NCBI RefSeq assembly: GCF_014324365.1
Contig: NZ_QEIG01000004.1
Coordinates: 1 to 64,000, forward strand
Length of the DNA: 64,000 bases
Source of the DNA: Algoriphagus sp. AK58
Lineage (GTDB): Bacteria; Bacteroidota; Bacteroidia; Cytophagales; Cyclobacteriaceae
Direction of reading: 5' to 3'
Shown: piece by piece, positions 32,386 to 41,054 of the stretch
How positions within the stretch are numbered: the stretch's first letter is position 1
Layout: the number at the start of each line of letters is the position of its first letter
The notes under the pieces: generated by a model
The model's database searches: none
What the model saw: only the letters and a program-made list of their open reading frames with translations
Told to the model about the DNA's origin: nothing
Translations under genes and position numbers: made by a program

Positions 32386-35184
32386 CTAGGCAGAAAGTTC
32401 TTTATTCAATTCCTCGATAATCGAGACCATTTCTGTCCCAAAAAGATTCCACATTCCTCCTCTTCCTCCAAATTTGTCAAACGGTGTGTAATCCAAATCC
32501 TCCACATCGATATGGAAACTACTGGAGATATGATCTTTGATCATCCGCAGCCAATCCACTTGCTCCTCGGTAAAGCGGTTGTGCTGTCCGGCATTTTGCT
32601 GGAAGATCCATTTCTGGAAATTCTGATTGACCGTGCGGTCATACGGAGTCAGTTGGGTATCGATCCCGGTTACCTTGCGCACGAGTGATACCAAAGCAAT
32701 CAGTTCGCTTTTGGGTGAGTTTTCCTTGACTTGATCGAGTTGCTGATAGGCTTCCCAGACATAGGTAGGAGCCAAAAGCGGTCGATCAAGTTTGAGTTGA
32801 TCGAGCAGATCTTTGATCATTTTCAGGGTCAGTTCCCGTCTGCGATACGGCTGATCGTAGAAGATGCTCAGAGCAGTAATCTCATCCTTGTGCGTCTCGA
32901 TGTATTCGGCAAACTCTTGCACGACTTGCTGTGCTTTGTCTTGGGTAAAAGTGTCCCACTCGGCCTTGAGGAGTAGATCGGTATTCACATGGTCAATGAC
33001 CTGATCATGGGCTTTGCGCACTTTCTCCACGTATTCTGTCAGTTCTCCGGTGAATACTTGAGCAACGGAATTCCGAAGTCCCTCCACTTCCTGGGCAATG
33101 GTTTTGGAGATCTGATCAGGGGCCTGTCCAACCAAGTCCTGAGCAACTTTTGCCTCGATGCTTTCGATCACATCAGGATTGTAGGCATTCAGCAGGCCTT
33201 TGATGACAGTTTGCAGGCTCTTTCCTTGGGCCAGTTCGGAAAACTTCTCTTTCTCGGGTTCCGTCAGTTCTTTTTCCAATCGTAGAAGTCGGTTGGCCAA
33301 GGAGAGAAACAAATCCTCATCCTGAGCCCCCATTTTCACCGCTCCGAGTAGATCCTTCAGAGGAACAGAAGGCTTTCGCTCCAGAGGTCGGCTGTCTGTC
33401 TTTTTGGATTTTATCGCACCGATCGCATCCACGATCACAAAGTGTGTTTTGGTATGCTTGGCGGTACGGGTCACCTTTTGCAAGTCGTCAAACTTGATCG
33501 TGCGGGTACCCCGGCCTTTCATCTGCTCGAAGTAGTTAATGCTTTTCACATCCCGCATAAATAGCAGGACCTCCAAGGGCTTCACATCTGTGCCTGTGGC
33601 AATCATATCCACCGTCACGGCAATTCGTGGAGCCCAGGAATTACGAAAGCGGTTCAGTACCGACTTGGGATCTTCCTCGATCTTGTAGGTGACTTTCTTG
33701 CAAAAGTCATTTCCCTCGTTGAATTCCTCCCGGACAATTTGAATAATGTCATCCGCATGGCTGTCCGTCTTGGCGAAAATCAGGGTTTTCGGTACTTCAA
33801 ATTCTCCCTTTTCATCAAATCGGTCGGGAAAAATAGTAGGCAAGGCTTCTTTGAAAGCTCGGATCACAGTCCGTATTTGATTGGGATTGACAATGTCCTT
33901 ATCGAGTTGGCTAGGTTTGTATTCCAAGTCTTCCTCCAATTGCTCCCAGCGTTTACGACGGGTGAGTTTTTCACGCTTGTCCACAAACTCCTTTGCCTTG
34001 ATAATGGATCCAGCTTTGGTGATTTCGGTCTCGATGGTAAAGACATCATAAGGCACATTCACCCCGTCCAGCACCGACTCTTCGTAAGTGTATTCGCTGA
34101 CCACGTTTTGATTGAAAAATCCAAAGGTGCGCTTGTCAGGTGTCGCTGTTAGGCCCACCAAGAAGGCATCGTAGTAATCCAGCACCTGCTTCCAGAGGTT
34201 GTAAATCGAGCGGTGGCATTCGTCTACGATGATAAAATCAAACTGCTCGATGGGATTCTTGGGATTGTAGGCCACAGGAAGTGGTTCTTTTTTCTGCCAA
34301 GTCCAAGCTGATTCGTTTGGGTTTTCTTCCTCGGCTGATTCATCGAGTTCCTTTCCTTGAAGGATGGAATACAAGCGTTGAATCGTGGAAATACAGACTT
34401 GCGCATCCGAAGCGATGTATGCCGAACTCAATCGCTGCACATTGTACAATTCGGTGAATTTGCGGTTATCATCCGTAGGCTGAAACTTCAAAAATTCCTG
34501 CTCTGCCTGTTCGCCCAGGTTTTTGGTATCAACCAGAAACAAGACACGCTTTGCCTTGGCAAACTTGAGCAAGCGATAGATAAAAGTGCAAGCAGTAAAT
34601 GTTTTTCCGGCACCCGTAGCCATTTGAATGAGGGCTTTGGGGCGATTTTCTTTGAAAGAATGTTCGAGGTTTCGGATTGCCCGGATTTGTGCTGGCCGAA
34701 GTCCGTCCTCATCCAGATGGGGAATATCCTGCACCCTTGCCCGAAGCGGCTTGGATTGGCCTTGCCACTCGGAAAATGTCTCGGGTCGATGGAACGTGAA
34801 TACAGGTCTTGAACGAGGCTTGGGATCACGGTAGTCTGTAAATCGGGTCAAGGCTCCAGTACTTTCATACACAAAAGGAAGATCCCCGTGATTCAGGTAT
34901 TTCAGTTTGCTTGTCGCATACTCAAAAGATTGATCCTCCACTGTTGTCAATCTTTCACCTTCTTCTTCACGCTTTGCTTCGATGATTCCTAGCGGTTTTC
35001 GATCTACAAAAAGAACATAGTCGGCAGGACCTGAAGAAGTTTGATATTCCCGAACAGCAATTCCCCTACCTGCTGCAAGATTGACTTCATTTTTGGATTG
35101 CACCACCCATCCTGCCTGAGCCAATTGATCATCGATCAAGTCTCTTGCGATTTGCTCTGGATTTTGGTTGGGTTGAGGAGTCAT
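32386..35184 (-). CDS. hsdR: Type I restriction endonuclease motor subunit HsdR
   Basis: 932 residues. The N-terminal PD-(D/E)XK nuclease has GPADYVLF (Asp55) and GIIEAKR (Glu69, Lys71). The superfamily 2 helicase motor has MATGAGKTFTA (Walker A, about 190-200), VDECHRSIY (motif II), LVGLTATP (motif III) and the later QMKGRGTRT (motif VI). A C-terminal helical region contacts HsdM. It pumps DNA and cleaves far from unmethylated sites. It is the first gene of the long minus-strand operon, so the whole island may be read from one promoter in 35185-35280. No defect was seen. Confidence 0.95.
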   Translation of the reverse strand: MTPQPNQNPEQIARDLIDDQLAQAGWVVQSKNEVNLAAGRGIAVREYQTSSGPADYVLFVDRKPLGIIEAKREEEGERLTTVEDQSFEYATSKLKYLNHGDLPFVYESTGALTRFTDYRDPKPRSRPVFTFHRPETFSEWQGQSKPLRARVQDIPHLDEDGLRPAQIRAIRNLEHSFKENRPKALIQMATGAGKTFTACTFIYRLLKFAKAKRVLFLVDTKNLGEQAEQEFLKFQPTDDNRKFTELYNVQRLSSAYIASDAQVCISTIQRLYSILQGKELDESAEEENPNESAWTWQKKEPLPVAYNPKNPIEQFDFIIVDECHRSIYNLWKQVLDYYDAFLVGLTATPDKRTFGFFNQNVVSEYTYEESVLDGVNVPYDVFTIETEITKAGSIIKAKEFVDKREKLTRRKRWEQLEEDLEYKPSQLDKDIVNPNQIRTVIRAFKEALPTIFPDRFDEKGEFEVPKTLIFAKTDSHADDIIQIVREEFNEGNDFCKKVTYKIEEDPKSVLNRFRNSWAPRIAVTVDMIATGTDVKPLEVLLFMRDVKSINYFEQMKGRGTRTIKFDDLQKVTRTAKHTKTHFVIVDAIGAIKSKKTDSRPLERKPSVPLKDLLGAVKMGAQDEDLFLSLANRLLRLEKELTEPEKEKFSELAQGKSLQTVIKGLLNAYNPDVIESIEAKVAQDLVGQAPDQISKTIAQEVEGLRNSVAQVFTGELTEYVEKVRKAHDQVIDHVNTDLLLKAEWDTFTQDKAQQVVQEFAEYIETHKDEITALSIFYDQPYRRRELTLKMIKDLLDQLKLDRPLLAPTYVWEAYQQLDQVKENSPKSELIALVSLVRKVTGIDTQLTPYDRTVNQNFQKWIFQQNAGQHNRFTEEQVDWLRMIKDHISSSFHIDVEDLDYTPFDKFGGRGGMWNLFGTEMVSIIEELNKELSA

Positions 35185-35280
35185 GAAAAAGTGATTTCAA
35201 AGGGTTCAAATTATGGATTTAATTTGGGAAAATTAAAAACTACCTCGCATTTTACCATTTGGAATTTGTAATCAAACCCA

Positions 35281-35850
35281 GTCTAAGAGTAATACCATCA
35301 TCGTTAGGACTGGTTGGGATTTACCTACCCCCTCTGGGAATCTACCCGCCCTGCATCCCGGCCCAAGGCTAATATCTTTTACATAAAGATTTTTTTCCTT
35401 GTCCTACCTCGTGTCCTAGCCATCTTTCAATTGGTTTTTATCCCTTCCCGATACGCTACGCTTTTCGGTGCAGGCTGATTAAGTCAAGACGATCATGAAG
35501 TGGAAAGCTCAAGGCTAGAAATCCATATGAGCTTATTCCCGCTGGGATTTCCAAACCGAGAAGGTGGACACTGTCCTAAGGAAGCCGTATTGCCGCCAAT
35601 GCCCACTCTGGGAGTAGTCAAATCATTGTTAGGACTAGGTGGAATTTGCAATACCACCTCACCCCAGCCCTTCCCGAAATCGCTGAGCTCATCGGGACAG
35701 GCTTCCTTGAGGAGAGGGCGATCGTCCGGTAGAAAATCCAAGATTAGTAATCCTTTAGCACTTCTCCCGGTTACTCTCGCTGGTTATCAAAAGCTTCGTT
35801 GTGCTGAGAAAGGGGATTTGAGGGGATTTCCTAGCCTTACAGTCTGGCCC
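35281..35850. repeat. Dispersed non-coding repeat, copy C2 (two modules)
   Basis: Module one (about 35281-35530) has GGCCCAAGGCTAAT, ACATAAAGATTT and AGCTCAAGGCTAGAA. Module two (about 35591-35840) has AGGTGGAATTTGCAATACC and GGTTATCAAAAGCTTCGTTG. They are related to C1 (23570-23870) and C3 (37790-38010). No gene lies in 35185-36076. Copies C1 and C2 sit on either side of the restriction operon. Confidence 0.7.
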
Positions 35851-36076
35851 TGAGCTAAATTCCTCCTTGCAGCCCAGCCTCCTGATCTGCTATGCTACTC
35901 AGGACAGACTTTCGCTAGATTAACCCTTAATGGGTTAATCCTTCAGGCTCACTCCCATTTCTTTGGCGCAAAAACCTGATATTCCACCCTAAAAAAAAAG
36001 CTGATCTTAAAAATCATTACTTTTTTCTTCCAAGAACCGAAGTGCAGGGTAGGCAAACTACCTTGCATCACTCATT

Positions 36077-37642
36077 TTATCTTTTCAAGACAACTTTCTT
36101 TCCATAGCAAACGGAACAGGTCTCCTGTCCCTCGTACGAGGACGGGGTAGTATAGCTGGTTGTTTTGATGTAATCACCCGAAACCGTGGAGCCTGATACC
36201 AATTCGGGTTTGGAATATACCGTGATTGGAGTCATTTTGAAGGTCTTGGTTACTTTTCCCGAACCCGCGCAAGCATAACAAGAGGTCATAAATTGATCTG
36301 AACTTTCATTGAGAACCTTGTAATCAGTTTCTGTCAATGGCAGATAAGTTCCATTACTCAATTCCACTCCCTTTTGAGTTCCGTGCAAAACCATGAATTT
36401 TTCACCCTTATAAAGAATTACTTGTCCATATTTCAGATTTGTAGCCAAGTTCATTTCAGACAGCTCCTCCAGTTTGTATTCGGGCAATGGACTTTGATTT
36501 GCCGAGGCCGCTCTTTTGGCAGCATTCAAATGTTCTGCTGCTAAAGTCTTGTTCCCCTCCCGAAAGGCCATTTTAGCCAGCTCAATATGGGCCCCGACCC
36601 GTGTATAGCTGGTTTGAGGGGTAGTTTTCACTACTTCTTCATAGTAAAATCTGGCGCTGTCAGGTTGGTTTTCCCAACGGAAATATTCAGCAAGTTCTAA
36701 TAGGTAGGATGGGGACTGTTTTCCCGCAAGTCGATAGAGGCTACTGAGATTTAAGCCCTCTTGAGCCTGAAGGAATTCAGGATTACTACGAAGAAACTCC
36801 GCCAGTTTCACCAGTGCATATTGAGAGTCAGGAGCTTCCTGCCAACCTTGATAGAGCCAGTTAAAGGCCTCAGCGGGATTATTGTATTCTCGACTGGTGG
36901 AATAATAAGTAGTTCCCAACAGCGTTTTTTCAACCCCTTTGAGTTTTCCGGATTGCTCTAAGAGCATGAGTCTTTTACCTACCACCTGCTGATTACCCAT
37001 AACGAAACAGCATGAGTTGGCAGTAGCACCAAGGTCCACCTCATTGGACAGATTGATATAAAAAGGTTCGGAATTTCTGGAAGAGGCTCTAAAAAGATGG
37101 GCCACAGGATAGAGAATACCGTTCATTTCTCCCCCACCATAGTCAAGACTGAGGTATTGAGGGGGAATCTGAACAGTTCCATCGATATGGATTATTCCCC
37201 AATTGAAATTTTCATCCTTAACCAAGAGGCTGGACCTTACACCATCGGGATTTTTAATTTCCCGGTAACCTTCTTTAGTGATCTTTTTGAGCTCAAAGTC
37301 ATACACATAGTAGTTACCGTTTTGGATCAATATTAGAAAGGTATTGCCTCGAGATAAAAACAGTGGAGCCTTAAGGCCACTTTCTTGAGGCACTTTTTCT
37401 CCTGTCTGAACATCAAATAGCTCAAAGGTATAGTCCTCTTTGACCCCTATGATATGCTTTCCTTCGTTAAGGATTTCGACAGCTCGGAGATTTTTCATGA
37501 CCGTTTTTCCTTTGGCATTCACTATTTCATAGCTACCCATGCTAAACCCACTTTTGGTTAGGTTTTGGGAAAAGCAAGGATTAGAAAAAAACAAACTAGC
37601 AGCCAAAAGGCTCCAAAAAACGATGGTGTTAACTTGTTTCAT
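36077..37642 (-). CDS. Periplasmic WG/TPR-like protein with Cys-rich tail
   Basis: About 521 residues from MKQVNTIVFW, a Sec signal peptide ending near CFSQ. The first 200 residues have WG-repeat-like strands (GKTVMKNLRAVEILNEGKHIIGV, NFNWGIIHIDGTVQIPPQY). The centre (about 255-400) is helical and TPR-like (AEYFRWENQPDSARFYYEEVVK). The C-terminus has DnaJ-like cysteine motifs CYACAGSG and CSVCYGKK that could bind zinc. It probably acts as a protein-binding factor in the periplasm or on the membrane; function is unknown. It is a single gene between repeat copies C2 and C3. An upstream ATG seven codons earlier exists but weakens the signal peptide. Confidence 0.7.
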   Translation of the reverse strand: MKQVNTIVFWSLLAASLFFSNPCFSQNLTKSGFSMGSYEIVNAKGKTVMKNLRAVEILNEGKHIIGVKEDYTFELFDVQTGEKVPQESGLKAPLFLSRGNTFLILIQNGNYYVYDFELKKITKEGYREIKNPDGVRSSLLVKDENFNWGIIHIDGTVQIPPQYLSLDYGGGEMNGILYPVAHLFRASSRNSEPFYINLSNEVDLGATANSCCFVMGNQQVVGKRLMLLEQSGKLKGVEKTLLGTTYYSTSREYNNPAEAFNWLYQGWQEAPDSQYALVKLAEFLRSNPEFLQAQEGLNLSSLYRLAGKQSPSYLLELAEYFRWENQPDSARFYYEEVVKTTPQTSYTRVGAHIELAKMAFREGNKTLAAEHLNAAKRAASANQSPLPEYKLEELSEMNLATNLKYGQVILYKGEKFMVLHGTQKGVELSNGTYLPLTETDYKVLNESSDQFMTSCYACAGSGKVTKTFKMTPITVYSKPELVSGSTVSGDYIKTTSYTTPSSYEGQETCSVCYGKKVVLKR

Positions 37643-37789
37643 TGAACTAGGAAAAGGATGCAAGAAAATAGGGAACTGATTCCTGCCAAATCACTGAACA
37701 GGATGAGAAATAGCAGTTGAATTTATGTTTTTTGTTTGCTTAATCACTAGGCAACTGGAAGATTTTCAAATAGAAGGCTTCAAAACAAT

Positions 37790-38010
37790 ACCGTCCTCCA
37801 TAAATATAGAGTTTCACCCTCCAAGCGTAGTCTTTCCTCAGCATCTCCGAAGTTCAGTTCGGGGCTGGGTGGAATTTGCCTTCCCCTCATCCTGGCCCAA
37901 GGCTAATTCCGATCATAATCGGAATCACATAAAGATTTCTTTACACCTAGACCTACCCTCGTATCCTAACCAATTTTCAATTGGCTTTTTTACCTCACTC
38001 TGTAAGCATC
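37790..38010. repeat. Dispersed non-coding repeat, copy C3
   Basis: Shares GGGCTGGGTGGAATTTGC, GGCCCAAGGCTAATTC, CACATAAAGATTT and CCAATTTTCAATTGGC with copies C1 and C2. It lies between the periplasmic-protein gene and the prophage. No gene in 37664-38791. Confidence 0.7.
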
Positions 38011-38297
38011 CGCAAAAATCCGGAGCAATTGATCAAGCGATCCCGATCGCATGGGGGTGGGTATAGGAGTTAAAAGGAAGAGGTCAGAAGGCTGAGGTAC
38101 TCAGGCCTATAAATGCAACTGAAATTCCGATTCAATACTTGTAAGAACCTTGCCGATTTTCCCTAAATAATCGGGACAGGCAGTGCAAAAGTGCTTTCAT
38201 TTTTTCCTTGTTGTCATCGGAAAGGGTTGTACCCCACACGCAATTCCTTATGACCCTGTAGGGGTCGACCTGTGAATACCTGTGCGCCGTGGCGTAG

Positions 38298-38316
38298 CCC
38301 CGGGTTGCACCCGGGG
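38298..38316. repeat. REP-like hairpin
   Basis: CCCCGGGT-TGC-ACCCGGGG is a perfect 8-bp stem with a 3-nt loop. Very similar hairpins occur as scattered REP elements, sometimes moved by IS200-like RAYT transposases; none is present in this window. Confidence 0.65.
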
Positions 38317-38373
38317 TTGAGAATCAAGGTTTTGAGTGAGGCGCTGGTGTAAGGTCTTGATTTGAAATACAAT

Positions 38374-38463
38374 CCTTGGTACCAGCGCAATGGAAAAAAG
38401 GTATGGTCTAAGGAAGGATTGGGGTTGGGAAGTGGAGCTCAACCATTTGGAATTACAACTCCC
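38374..38463 (+). repeat. Direct repeat next to prophage, copy 1
   Basis: CCTTGGTACCAGCGCAATGG through CAACCATTTGGAATTACAA recurs about 199 bases later at 38573-38663. An inverted GCGCTGGT (38341) can pair with ACCAGCGC inside this copy. Not coding. Confidence 0.75.
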
Positions 38464-38572
38464 TAAAATACTTGGGTCGAATTGCGTCCTGATAGCATTC
38501 GGGATCGACCCAGCGGGGTAATGGGAAGTAGTAAAGATCCTGCTTCTGGAGAAGCAGGACAACAGGAACATG

Positions 38573-38663
38573 CCTTGGTACCAGCGCAATAGAAAAAAGG
38601 CATGGCCCAAGGGAGGATTGAGGTTGGGATGTGGGGCTCTACCATTTGGAATTACAAATTCCT
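38573..38663 (+). repeat. Direct repeat next to prophage, copy 2
   Basis: Second copy of the 90-bp unit at 38374-38463, with a few substitutions (AATAGAAAAAAGG for AATGGAAAAAAGG; CTACCATTTGG for CAACCATTTGG). It ends about 130 bases before the integrase gene. Confidence 0.75.
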
Positions 38664-38730
38664 ATATTCCTGTTTAAAACCCTTATTTAAGCTTTTTTGA
38701 GGGGTTTTTGCTTGCTTTTTAGGGGTATTT

Positions 38731-38750
38731 ATTACACCTTTGATTACACC
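38731..38750. other. Candidate integrase arm sites / prophage left end
   Basis: ATTACACC occurs twice (38731-38738 and 38743-38750), overlapping an inverted CCTTTG/CAAAGG. The short direct repeat just upstream of the integrase gene fits arm-type sites. The attachment core cannot be set without the right end of the prophage. Confidence 0.35.
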
Positions 38751-38791
38751 AAAGGACAAAGGAATATTAACCTGAAACTAAGCAAATAATT

Positions 38792-40087
38792 ATGAAATCC
38801 TTATTCTACCTGAAAAATGCAGCTGCTAAAGCTTCTGATTCAAATTCAATCCTTCTAAGGTATTACCTCAAATCAACCAAGAAATATAAGGTAAAAGGAC
38901 TTGGAATCACCTGCACAAAGGATCAATGGAATCAACAGGATCAAAAGGTTAAACGGTCTAATACTAGTCATACCCTATTCAATAGGCGATTGAATAAGAT
39001 TGCTGAATTGATTGATGAACTTGAAGAAAAGAAAGGATCTGAAAATATCACATCAGAAGATATTGATTTGATTGTTGAAGCTGCAATCAAGAATGTTGAA
39101 GTAAAGGAAGTAATTAATCAATCAGAACATATTAATCAGGCCATTGAGATTAAGGTAAAAAGCTTAGTAGTTAATGGAAAATCTGAAGATATGCTATACA
39201 GATACAGAAGATTGAAGGATATAATGGGAGCTATAGAAAAGAAATATTCTATTAATATCAATATGGATTACATTGATAAGAATAATCTTCAAATGAAAGA
39301 ATTAATTATTGAATATGGAAAATCATTAGGCTGGTCAGATACAAATGTTAAGAATATTCTTAATTATACCAATATGGCTATTAATAAGTATAATGAACTT
39401 AAAAACAAATCCATTAAGACTTTTAATATTAAATCATTTGAGATCAACCGAGAAGAAGAAAAAGATGCTGTATATATTACTCTAAATGAAATCAAAATTT
39501 TTTACAAATTTATTTTTGAACCAACTGAAGAACAATTAAAAGTTCAAAGGATTGATTTGGATTATTTAAAATATTACTTAGTAAGATGTTTTTCAGGTGT
39601 AAGATTACAAGATATGAATTCAGACAATTTCAATAATACTAGAATGCAAGATTTTTTTACCAAGAAATCTTTACTTCTATACACGAACAAAAGAAAGAAA
39701 ACTGTAAATATTCCATTTATCGGTAATTATCTATTTGATCTATGTGAATCTTTAAGCTGGAATTTTCCAGAATTTTCAACAAGTAGTCAAGTTTCACATT
39801 TTGGAAGTAAAGAATCCGTTGCAGTCAAATATTATTATGAATCTTTAATCAAGCCTATTAGAACCATTCAGGTTAAGCGGAAAAAGAAAATTGTATATCC
39901 ACCTATCACAGAATACTTAACAAGTCATACAGCCCGTAAAAGCTTTGCAATGCTAGTATATGATCTTACTAAATCAGTGCTTCAAGTATCAAAGATGCTT
40001 GGTCATTCAAGTACAGAAGTAACCCAAAGATATTTAGGGCTTCCTGATGATTTTGAAAAGTTTGAAATGATTGATTTGAAATTTTGA
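38792..40087 (+). CDS. int: Tyrosine recombinase, prophage integrase
   Basis: 431 residues. The N-terminal arm-binding domain is of the Bacteroidetes type (LRYYLKSTKKYKVKGLGI, about 22-50), a SAM-like core-binding domain spans about 110-205, and the catalytic domain covers 225-420. The catalytic set is visible: Arg271 (FSGVRLQD), a Lys near 300, His379 and Arg382 (HTARKSF), His405 (LGHSS) and Tyr414 (RYLGL). It would integrate and excise the prophage that follows. The change to AT-rich codon use begins here. Its position at the very left of the phage genes marks the attL side. Confidence 0.92.
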   Translation: MKSLFYLKNAAAKASDSNSILLRYYLKSTKKYKVKGLGITCTKDQWNQQDQKVKRSNTSHTLFNRRLNKIAELIDELEEKKGSENITSEDIDLIVEAAIKNVEVKEVINQSEHINQAIEIKVKSLVVNGKSEDMLYRYRRLKDIMGAIEKKYSININMDYIDKNNLQMKELIIEYGKSLGWSDTNVKNILNYTNMAINKYNELKNKSIKTFNIKSFEINREEEKDAVYITLNEIKIFYKFIFEPTEEQLKVQRIDLDYLKYYLVRCFSGVRLQDMNSDNFNNTRMQDFFTKKSLLLYTNKRKKTVNIPFIGNYLFDLCESLSWNFPEFSTSSQVSHFGSKESVAVKYYYESLIKPIRTIQVKRKKKIVYPPITEYLTSHTARKSFAMLVYDLTKSVLQVSKMLGHSSTEVTQRYLGLPDDFEKFEMIDLKF

Positions 40088-40131
40088 TTAGTGATTAATT
40101 AACTATATTAAGTATTCCATATTAATTTTTT

Positions 40132-40160
40132 AAATCCTGCTGGTTCTACTGCTAGGATTT
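40132..40160 (+). terminator. Terminator after integrase
   Basis: AAATCCT (40132-40138) pairs with AGGATTT (40154-40160), followed by TTTTA. It lies 45 bases after the integrase stop codon. Confidence 0.65.
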
Positions 40161-40228
40161 TTTTATTCGTAGTACCTAATTTTTTAAATAAAAATATTTT
40201 TTCCAGTATTTATAATTAAAAAAATAAT

Positions 40229-40789
40229 ATGGAAAAAAATTTCAAAATGTATGAGCAAAATGAATTTTCAATTGCTGATACCTTAACTAGGCTTTATCCT
40301 GTGAAGGATATTAAAATTAACCCTACAATCAATCCTTTTGAAAGAATTGATCTTTTCTTTACAAATCAAAAGGATATCAAATATGCTTGTGAAATCAAGT
40401 GTAGGAACAAATTAAGTCTTGGAATGATGATAGAACAAACCAAATTAATTGAATTGGTGAAGTACTGGAAACTGGGAAATAATTGTAAGTATGTCAATTA
40501 CATTGAATCAAATGATCAATTGATAATCTTTGACCTAAATTCCAGATTTGAGAGGCTTGATTTAAAGGATATAGCTGATGATCCTTACAATTCAAACCTA
40601 TATTCATCTATAATTTCAAAAGCTGCAACTGCTGAAGATCGGGGTGAATCGGTTAAGCTGATTAAATTGCTGTATTTCGATCCTAATGGAACCAATGACT
40701 TTGCGATTTCCAATTATAGTTCAACTTTAGCCAAAGAAGGAATTAAATTTAATTACAACGGAAAAATCATCAATGAAGACTTTATTTAA
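40229..40789 (+). CDS. Phage protein with PD-(D/E)XK-like core
   Basis: A 186-residue soluble protein without a recognised family. Residues 38-60 (ERIDLFFTNQKDIKYACEIK) show the Asp-x(13)-Glu-x-Lys spacing (Asp41, Glu55, Lys57) of a PD-(D/E)XK nuclease, followed by a helix with Gln70. Such small phage nucleases or nuclease-like proteins occur in accessory regions. The gene overlaps the start of a small membrane protein. The ATG follows an A-rich leader, with no Shine-Dalgarno, as usual in this group. The nuclease role is inferred from the motif only. Confidence 0.6.
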   Translation: MEKNFKMYEQNEFSIADTLTRLYPVKDIKINPTINPFERIDLFFTNQKDIKYACEIKCRNKLSLGMMIEQTKLIELVKYWKLGNNCKYVNYIESNDQLIIFDLNSRFERLDLKDIADDPYNSNLYSSIISKAATAEDRGESVKLIKLLYFDPNGTNDFAISNYSSTLAKEGIKFNYNGKIINEDFI

Positions 40790-40931
40790 TCTTGGGCTTA
40801 TAGGGCTTTCCCTTCTTTGCGTACTATTGGGGTTAATGGCCTGGAACTTCTTCACCGTTTATTTCTTTGGGCTTGCTGTGATTCCATTGATAATCTTTTA
40901 CGATTTCAGGAAAAGAATAAGTATCCAATAG
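40773..40931 (+). CDS. Small membrane protein
   Basis: A 52-residue protein (MKTLFNLGLIGLSLLCVLL..DFRKRISIQ) with two hydrophobic helices (about 4-22 and 27-43) and a basic C-terminus. Its ATG lies 17 bases inside the end of the preceding gene, so it is probably co-translated. No family was recognised. It resembles small phage-encoded membrane proteins that affect superinfection, but no function can be assigned. Confidence 0.55.
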   Translation: MKTLFNLGLIGLSLLCVLLGLMAWNFFTVYFFGLAVIPLIIFYDFRKRISIQ

Positions 40932-40952
40932 AACCGATTAAATTTTCACTAA

Positions 40953-41054
40953 ATGAGGATTTTTTATTTGTGGAGGTCATGGATTAAGGATTTTTCCTAT
41001 ATTGAAGAAAAAAGGGAAAGAAAATGGAAAATGAGTTTTTTAAGCCAATTTTAA
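40953..41054 (+). CDS. Possible very small basic protein
   Basis: A 33-codon frame (MRIFYLWRSWIKDFSYIEEK..) preceded by an A/T-rich leader. It is basic and aromatic, and overlaps the next gene by 31 bases in another frame. It may be a real micro-gene or chance. Confidence 0.25.
   Translation: MRIFYLWRSWIKDFSYIEEKRERKWKMSFLSQF

Noticed and set aside
36077..37642. DnaJ-type chaperone suggested by CxxCxGxG-like motifs
   Set aside because: Only two Cys pairs, no J-domain, and a signal peptide is present.
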